A stretch of DNA of 64,000 nucleotides from JANSYL01 sp965229695 (GTDB lineage Bacteria; Pseudomonadota; Alphaproteobacteria; Rhodobacterales; Rhodobacteraceae), in contig OZ245921.1 in the NCBI GenBank assembly GCA_965229695.1, forward strand, positions 1,364,001 through 1,428,000. Reading direction: 5' to 3'. This document shows, one piece after another, positions 59,643-64,000 of this stretch (position 1 is the first letter of the stretch; each line of letters starts with the position of its first letter). The notes under the pieces are model-generated. The model saw nothing but the letters and a program-made list of their open reading frames with translations, did no database searches and had not been told where the DNA came from. The position numbers and the translations under genes were made by a program.

Positions 59643-60120
59643 CCGCCGCTTTGTTCTGTTGGGCCTGGCCGCCACACCTTTGGCGGGCTGCGGCTTCACA
59701 CCGGTCTATGGCCCGGGCGGCGCGGGCAATGCGATCCGCAATCGCATCCGGGTTGAACCACCGCAAAACCGGCTTGAATTCGAACTGGTCAGCCGGTTGG
59801 AGGATCGCCTCGGTCGCGCCGATACCCCCAGCTACATCCTGACCTATGGGCTGGAAACCGATGAAACCGGCCTGGCCATCACCGGCGCGGATGATGTGAC
59901 CCGGGTCAATATCTCCGGCACGCTATCTTTTGCCGTCACCGAGGCGGACAGCGATGTGCAGGTTCAGGCGGGCAGCGTTTCGACCTTTTCGGCCTTCGCC
60001 AACACCGGCACGCCCGTGGCCACCACCGCCGCGCGGCGCGATGCCGAAGACCGGCTGATGCTGGCCCTGGCAGACCAGCTGGTCTCGCGCCTGTTGGCGG
60101 GCGCGCATCGCTGGGCATGA
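59629..60120 (+). CDS. lptE: LPS-assembly lipoprotein LptE
   Basis: 163 residues. A lipobox (LAGC, Cys21) follows a twin-Arg-like MSFSNRRFVLLGLAATP. The mature part is short and includes GFTPVYGPGGAGNAIRNRIRV, the typical opening of alphaproteobacterial LptE, followed by beta strands and an amphipathic helix. LptE plugs the LptD barrel that inserts LPS into the outer membrane. Overlaps leuS and holA, forming a leuS-lptE-holA operon. Confidence 0.92.
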   Translation: MSFSNRRFVLLGLAATPLAGCGFTPVYGPGGAGNAIRNRIRVEPPQNRLEFELVSRLEDRLGRADTPSYILTYGLETDETGLAITGADDVTRVNISGTLSFAVTEADSDVQVQAGSVSTFSAFANTGTPVATTAARRDAEDRLMLALADQLVSRLLAGAHRWA

Positions 60121-61148
60121 AGCTTTCCGGTCGCGACGCCCTCGCCTATTTCCGCGCACCGAAAGCTGATGCCGCAGGCCTTCTGATCTTTGGCGAAGAT
60201 GCGATGCGCGTCGCCCTGCGTCGGCAAGAGGTTCTGAAAAACCTCCTTGGCGACAATGCCGAGGAAGAAATGCGCCTCACCCGCCTGGCCGCCGCTGATC
60301 TGCGCAGCGATCCTGCCGCGCTGATGGATGGGATCAAGGCGGTGGGGTTCTTTCCTGGCCCGCGCGCGGTCTTTGTGGATGCGGCGACCGATGGGCTGGC
60401 CAAGCTCTTTTCCGCCGCCCTGGCCGACTGGGCCCCTGGGGATGCCCAGATCGTCGCCACCGCCGGGCGGCTGACGGCCAAATCGGCGCTGCGCAAGGCC
60501 TTCGAATCCGATGGCAACGCTTATGCCGCCGCGATCTATGATGATCCCCCCTCGCGCGCCGAGATCGAGGATCTGACCCGCGCCGCTGGTCTGGAAAGCT
60601 TTGACCATGACGCGCAAACCGATCTCGAATCGCTGGCGCGCTCCCTCCCGCCGGGTGATTTCCGCCAGACCGTCGATAAGCTGGGCCTTTATAAATCGGG
60701 CGACCCAACCCCGGTCAGCGCAAGCGATATCGAAGCTGTCGCACCGCTGACCCGCGACGCCGAGCTTGACGATATTCTCCACGCCACCGCCGAGGCGGAG
60801 GCTGGCGCCATCGGCCCGCTACTGGCGCGGCTTTGGGGCCAGGGCGTGCAGCCCGTGGGCCTTTGCATCGCGGCCATGCGCCATTTCAAAGCCCTGCACG
60901 CCGCGGCCAGCCATCCCAATGGCCCCGCCGCCGGGCTCTCGGCCCAGCGCCCCCCGGTTTTCGGCCCGCGCCGCGACCGGATGCAGCGACAGGCGCAGCG
61001 ATGGGGGCAGGTTCAACTAGAACAGGCGATCTCGCTTTTGGTCGATACCGATCTGACCTTGCGATCGGCGGCCTCGGCCCCGGACATGGCCGTGATGGAA
61101 CGCACTTTGATCCGGCTGGCGATGATGCCAGCCCGCGGAAGGGGATAA
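60117..61148 (+). CDS. holA: DNA polymerase III subunit delta
   Basis: 343 residues. The clamp-loader wrench subunit: an N-terminal AAA+-like domain without Walker motifs (DALAYFRAPKADAAGLLIFGEDAMR), then the helical collar (VAPLTRDAELDDILHATAEAEAG, PPVFGPRRDRMQRQAQRW). It opens the beta clamp. ATGA overlap with lptE and TAATG overlap with the GST gene make the operon tight. Confidence 0.94.
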   Translation: MKLSGRDALAYFRAPKADAAGLLIFGEDAMRVALRRQEVLKNLLGDNAEEEMRLTRLAAADLRSDPAALMDGIKAVGFFPGPRAVFVDAATDGLAKLFSAALADWAPGDAQIVATAGRLTAKSALRKAFESDGNAYAAAIYDDPPSRAEIEDLTRAAGLESFDHDAQTDLESLARSLPPGDFRQTVDKLGLYKSGDPTPVSASDIEAVAPLTRDAELDDILHATAEAEAGAIGPLLARLWGQGVQPVGLCIAAMRHFKALHAAASHPNGPAAGLSAQRPPVFGPRRDRMQRQAQRWGQVQLEQAISLLVDTDLTLRSAASAPDMAVMERTLIRLAMMPARGRG

Positions 61149-61744
61149 TGATGAGCTACCAAGTGATCGGCAGCACCAAAAGCCGGGCGCTGCGCGTCTT
61201 GTGGGCTTTGGAGGAAATGAGCCTGGACTATGAACATGTCTCGGCCCCGCCCCGGTCGGACGCCGTGCTCAAATTCAGCCCGGCGGGCAAGGTGCCGGTT
61301 CTGGTCAGCGATGGGGTACCGATCTCTGATTCCGTCGCCATCATGACCTATCTGGCCGACAAGCATGGCGCGCTCACCTTTCCCCCCGGCACGCTGGAAC
61401 GTGCCCGGCAGGACAGTCTGACCCAATTCATCGTCGATGAGTTCGACCAGGTGCTTTGGACCGCCGCCCGCCACAGCTTCATCCTGCCCGAAGAACGCCG
61501 CGTGCCCGCCGTGAAGGACAGCCTGAAATGGGAATTTGAGCGCAGCCAAAAGGCGCTGATCCCGCGCATGGCCGAAGATGGCCCGTTTCTGATGGGGGAA
61601 ACGATGACCATCGCCGATATTCTGCTGGCTCATTGTGGCGGCTGGGCCATCACCGCCAAGTTCCCGATCATCGAGCCGCAATTGCGCGAATTTGTCTCGA
61701 TGATGCGCGACCGCCCCGCCTTTGCCCGCGCGATGGCGGCCTAG
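61148..61744 (+). CDS. Glutathione S-transferase family protein
   Basis: 198 residues from ATG 61148 or 61151 (MSYQVIGSTKSRALRVLW). A thioredoxin-like N-terminal domain (GKVPVLVSDGVPISDSVAIMTYLADK) carries the cis-Pro and glutathione-binding Ser segment, and a helical C-terminal domain follows (MGETMTIADILLAHC). Probably detoxification or thiol repair in the cytoplasm. The start overlaps the holA stop. A TGTAC repeat element follows about 60 bp after the end. Confidence 0.88.
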   Translation: MMSYQVIGSTKSRALRVLWALEEMSLDYEHVSAPPRSDAVLKFSPAGKVPVLVSDGVPISDSVAIMTYLADKHGALTFPPGTLERARQDSLTQFIVDEFDQVLWTAARHSFILPEERRVPAVKDSLKWEFERSQKALIPRMAEDGPFLMGETMTIADILLAHCGGWAITAKFPIIEPQLREFVSMMRDRPAFARAMAA

Positions 61745-61850
61745 ATCAGCCGTTCATCCACGCACAAATTGGGGCTGATCTGGCGGCTTCCTTGCGCCAA
61801 TGGCGTATGTACGGGCTGTGTACAGGGTCTGTACGCCTTGTGTACGTCCG
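61745..61850 (+). repeat. 11-bp TGTAC repeat element with adjacent hairpin (copy B)
   Basis: Just after the GST stop, ATCAGCC (61745-61751) and GGCTGAT (61773-61779) can pair. Then four TGTAC units spaced exactly 11 bp start at 61808, 61819, 61830 and 61841. The opening GCGTATGTACGGG matches copy A exactly and the layout (stop, hairpin, about 60 nt, repeats) is the same. The element is in the convergent gap before the flavoprotein gene. Confidence 0.85.
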
Positions 61851-61854
61851 AAAT

Positions 61855-63027
61855 TTACAGCCAATCCGCCGCCGCACGCCCAGCCCATGCGCCGGTCGCC
61901 AGGCAGCCGGTGATCAAATAACCGCCCGTCGGCGCCTCCCAATCCAGCATTTCTCCGGCACAAAACACGCCGGGTAGGTCTCGCAGCATCAAGCCCTCGG
62001 TCAGGGCCGATTGCGGCACCCCGCCTGCCGTCGAAATCGCCTCGTCCATTGGGCGCGGGCCTTGGTGGCGCATCTCTAACCTTTTCAAAAGTCGTGCTAA
62101 ATCCGATCCATCGGGCAGTGGGCGGCCAAATTCTTGCAACAGCGCGTACTTCACCGGCGACAGTTTCAAGGCCGCGATCAGGTATTGCTTCAAGGCCCGT
62201 TTCTTTGGCTTTTTCGCCAGTTTCTCGCTGATGGCCTCGACCGACAAATCGGGCAGCAGGTCGACCTGCATCACAGCCCCATCCCGCACCGAGGCCGAAA
62301 CCGCATAAATGCCGCCACCCTCAACGCCATGTTTAGAAACGATAAATTCCCCTTTGATCCAATCCCCCTCCGCCGCGCGCAGCGCAACGGATTTCACCGG
62401 CTGGCCAAAAAACGGCGCCATATGATCGGACCAATTCACCACAAATCCCATATTGGCCGGTTTGAAGGGCCTGCAGGAAATACCCCTTTCTTCCAACGCC
62501 TTAACCCAAACCCCATCAGACCCCAACCGCGCCCAACTTGCCCCGCCAAGCGCCAGGATCACGCATTTGGGCGAAAGGCTGCGCTGCCCTTCCGGCGCCT
62601 CAAACCGCCAATCCGGCCCGTCCCAACCGACCCATTTCCAGCCCAATCGCAGCTCCGCCTCAATCCGCCGCAGCCAAGCCCGCAACAGCGGTGACGCCTT
62701 CATCGCTTTGGGAAAGACACGCCCAGAACTTCCTGTAAAAACAGGCTGTTCCAGCCCTTCGGCGAAGCGCACCACCTGCTCAGGGCCGAAAGCTTCCAGC
62801 ATCGGGCGCAGCCAGTCAGAGGTCGCGCCGAACGCCCCGACAAAGCGTTCAAACGGCTCATCTTTGGTCAGGTTTAACCCCGATTTCCCGGCCATCAGAA
62901 ACTTGCGCCCCGCCGATGGTTTGCCCTCCGCAATCACCACCTTGCGCCCCGCACGCGCCAAGGTTTCCGCCGCCATCAACCCCGCAGGCCCGGCCCCGAT
63001 CACCAAAGCCTCCACCGGCTCAACCAT
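61855..63027 (-). CDS. HI0933-like NAD(P)/FAD-dependent oxidoreductase
   Basis: 390 residues from ATG 63027 (MVEPVEALVIGAGPAGLMAAE). It carries the FAD motif GAGPAG, the GRKFLMAGKSGLN segment characteristic of the HI0933/BaiN-type flavoproteins, and a C-terminal CAGEMLDWEAPTGGYLITGCLATG. A TIGR03862-like flavoprotein is the nearest group I recognise. Substrate unknown. A longer frame upstream adds unconserved Arg/Gly-rich sequence and is rejected. Divergent from the HNH gene. Confidence 0.87.
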   Translation of the reverse strand: MVEPVEALVIGAGPAGLMAAETLARAGRKVVIAEGKPSAGRKFLMAGKSGLNLTKDEPFERFVGAFGATSDWLRPMLEAFGPEQVVRFAEGLEQPVFTGSSGRVFPKAMKASPLLRAWLRRIEAELRLGWKWVGWDGPDWRFEAPEGQRSLSPKCVILALGGASWARLGSDGVWVKALEERGISCRPFKPANMGFVVNWSDHMAPFFGQPVKSVALRAAEGDWIKGEFIVSKHGVEGGGIYAVSASVRDGAVMQVDLLPDLSVEAISEKLAKKPKKRALKQYLIAALKLSPVKYALLQEFGRPLPDGSDLARLLKRLEMRHQGPRPMDEAISTAGGVPQSALTEGLMLRDLPGVFCAGEMLDWEAPTGGYLITGCLATGAWAGRAAADWL

Positions 63028-63073
63028 CGCAGCCCCCTTGCCGCCGCGCGCGCTGCAGCCAATTCTGAGCCTT

Positions 63074-63382
63074 ATGGAAACCGAATTGCCGATCTGCCCC
63101 TTGTGCGAGCGCCCGATCCCGGCAAGCGCCAAACAAAGCCTGCACCACCTTGTTCCCCGCCTGCGCGGCGGCAAAGGTGGTGCGACGGTATTGCTGCATC
63201 AGATTTGCCATAACGAGATTCATGCCACTTTGTCCGAGGCTGAACTTGCCCGCAATTACAACACCATAGACGCGCTGCGCAGCCAACCGCGACTGGCGAA
63301 ATTCATCGCCTGGGTGGGCAAACGACCGCCAGATTTTCACTCCAAAACCCCCGGAGCGCGGCGCGGCTGGAAGCGGCGATAG
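63074..63382 (+). CDS. HNH endonuclease family protein
   Basis: 102 residues from ATG 63074. An HNH nuclease with C8-x2-C11 (CPLC), the HHLVPRLRGGKGG block holding the first His, and ICHNEIH with the Asn and last His. A single zinc-supported HNH domain makes up nearly the whole protein. It occurs widely as a free-standing gene in Rhodobacteraceae; role not known (repair or nucleic-acid processing). It ends 4 bp from the convergent enoyl-CoA hydratase. Confidence 0.85.
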   Translation: METELPICPLCERPIPASAKQSLHHLVPRLRGGKGGATVLLHQICHNEIHATLSEAELARNYNTIDALRSQPRLAKFIAWVGKRPPDFHSKTPGARRGWKRR

Positions 63383-63386
63383 GGGC

Positions 63387-64000
63387 TCACCCCGCGCACA
63401 TGGCTTTGATGCGCGTCAGAACCTCGGGCTTGCCCGCCAGCGCGTCCGCAGCAATCTCTCGCGCGGCGGCCATCACATGGCCATAGGGGATGATCCGGTC
63501 GATCAACCCGAATGACAGCGCCTCTTCCGCCGAAAGCTTTTGACCACCCAAAAGCAGCAGTTTCGCCCGCGCGGGCCCCATCAGCACGACCAGGCGACCG
63601 GGGTCCGAGGGTTGTGGCAAAAACCCAAGTTTCGCAACGGGATAGAAGAAACGCGCCTGCGGTGGTGCCAGTCGCAGGTCGCAGGCCAAGGCCATTCCAA
63701 ACGCCCCGCCTGCCAAGGTGCCGTTCAAGGCCGCGATTGTCAGGCATGGTAGCCGAGCGATCTTGCCCGACACATCCTCCCACAAAGGAGAGGTCGCCAA
63801 CCCGGCTTTCGCCTCATCCAAATCGGCCCCGGCGGAAAATACCTTCTCCCCCGCCCCGGTCACGACAAACGCGCGCAGATCCTTGTTGGACAGCGCCGAG
63901 TCCGCGATATCCGACAGGCGGCTTAGCATGTCGGAGGTCAGCGAATTGGCCTTGTCCGGTCGGTTCAGCGTGACCGTCCAAAGCCCGTCTTGTTGGTGTA
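63387..64000 (-). CDS. Enoyl-CoA hydratase/isomerase (5' truncated by window edge)
   Basis: The frame stays open to base 64000, reading DGLWTVTLNRPDKANSL before an internal Met at 63929, so the true start lies beyond the window. The crotonase fold is clear: VVTGAGEKVFSAGADLDE and ALNGTLAGGAFGMALACDLRLA supply the oxyanion hole, and KLGFLPQPSDPGRLVVLMG is the second signature. The usual Glu pair is not obvious, so hydratase versus isomerase is open. It probably works in fatty-acid or aromatic acyl-CoA degradation. Confidence 0.88.
   Translation of the reverse strand, partial: HQQDGLWTVTLNRPDKANSLTSDMLSRLSDIADSALSNKDLRAFVVTGAGEKVFSAGADLDEAKAGLATSPLWEDVSGKIARLPCLTIAALNGTLAGGAFGMALACDLRLAPPQARFFYPVAKLGFLPQPSDPGRLVVLMGPARAKLLLLGGQKLSAEEALSFGLIDRIIPYGHVMAAAREIAADALAGKPEVLTRIKAMCAG

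Noticed and set aside
1..64000. tRNA, rRNA, CRISPR, insertion sequence or prophage content
   Set aside because: I looked for T-loop GTTCRA contexts, direct-repeat/spacer arrays, transposase motifs and terminal inverted repeats and found none. The only tandem repeats are the two TGTAC elements.

Overview
The window is a stretch of high-GC alphaproteobacterial chromosome, most likely from the Rhodobacterales (Roseobacter/Rhodobacter group). The support is gene content and order: DUF3576-leuS-lptE-holA, dnaX-ybaB-recR with an SRP RNA nearby, ftsK near lolA, a COQ9-type ubiquinone gene, a TrcR-type (DUF1013) regulator, an aa3 oxidase subunit IV peptide and a Rhodobacter-type porin. It is dense, with short intergenic gaps, many 4-bp start/stop overlaps and several tail-to-tail overlaps. 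I see no rRNA, tRNA, CRISPR array, insertion sequence, prophage or plasmid gene. It reads as core genome with a few accessory patches.

Layout. 0-9.7 kb: truncated esterase, small secreted protein, pheT, Sua5/TsaC, a DmdC-like acyl-CoA dehydrogenase, an MBL hydrolase, the 46-residue oxidase subunit IV overlapping a papain-like lipoprotein, and an APH-fold kinase. 9.7-18.5 kb: rpsU, COQ9, quinone oxidoreductase, TPR protein, CDP-alcohol phosphatidyltransferase, clpS, an RsmC-like methyltransferase, an SDR lacking its catalytic lysine, a secreted YARHG-like protein, TrcR and RNase T2. 18.6-24.2 kb: the recR-ybaB-dnaX operon, two small membrane proteins, an ankyrin protein and the 4.5S RNA with a recognisable promoter. 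24.4-31 kb: gamma-butyrobetaine-type dioxygenase, a decayed gene, a NitT/TauT-type ABC transporter and a cpdB-type nucleotidase. 31-38.3 kb: nudC, SRPBCC protein, free-methionine sulfoxide reductase, thiolase, a STAS/RsbW-type partner-switch pair, gamma-glutamyltransferase, hspQ and an AEC carrier.

38.4-50.9 kb: a lytic-transglycosylase-like lipoprotein, lolA, a TetR/membrane-protein module sitting between lolA and ftsK, an aminotransferase, amidase, UbiH-type hydroxylase, Trm112-like peptide, LON-domain protein, thioredoxin/YbbN, xthA and a DUF924 protein. 51-56.2 kb: VOC protein with divergent soxR around a palindrome, an OmpR-type response regulator, a long RibA, an L,D-transpeptidase, YggS and a porin. 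56.4-64 kb: DUF3576 lipoprotein, leuS-lptE-holA-GST, a flavoprotein, an HNH protein and a truncated enoyl-CoA hydratase.

Functional themes are translation (pheT, leuS, rpsU, Sua5, ffs), DNA replication and repair (dnaX, holA, recR, xthA), envelope assembly (lptE, lolA, porin, L,D-transpeptidase), ubiquinone and respiration (COQ9, UbiH, oxidase subunit IV) and redox stress (SoxR, msrC, thioredoxin, GST). The least-explained signals are non-coding: a dispersed element made of exact 11-bp TGTAC repeats about 60 nt after two unrelated genes, a long hairpin before ggt, and a hairpin that buries the Shine-Dalgarno of the response regulator. I found no clear case for a wholly new multi-gene system.
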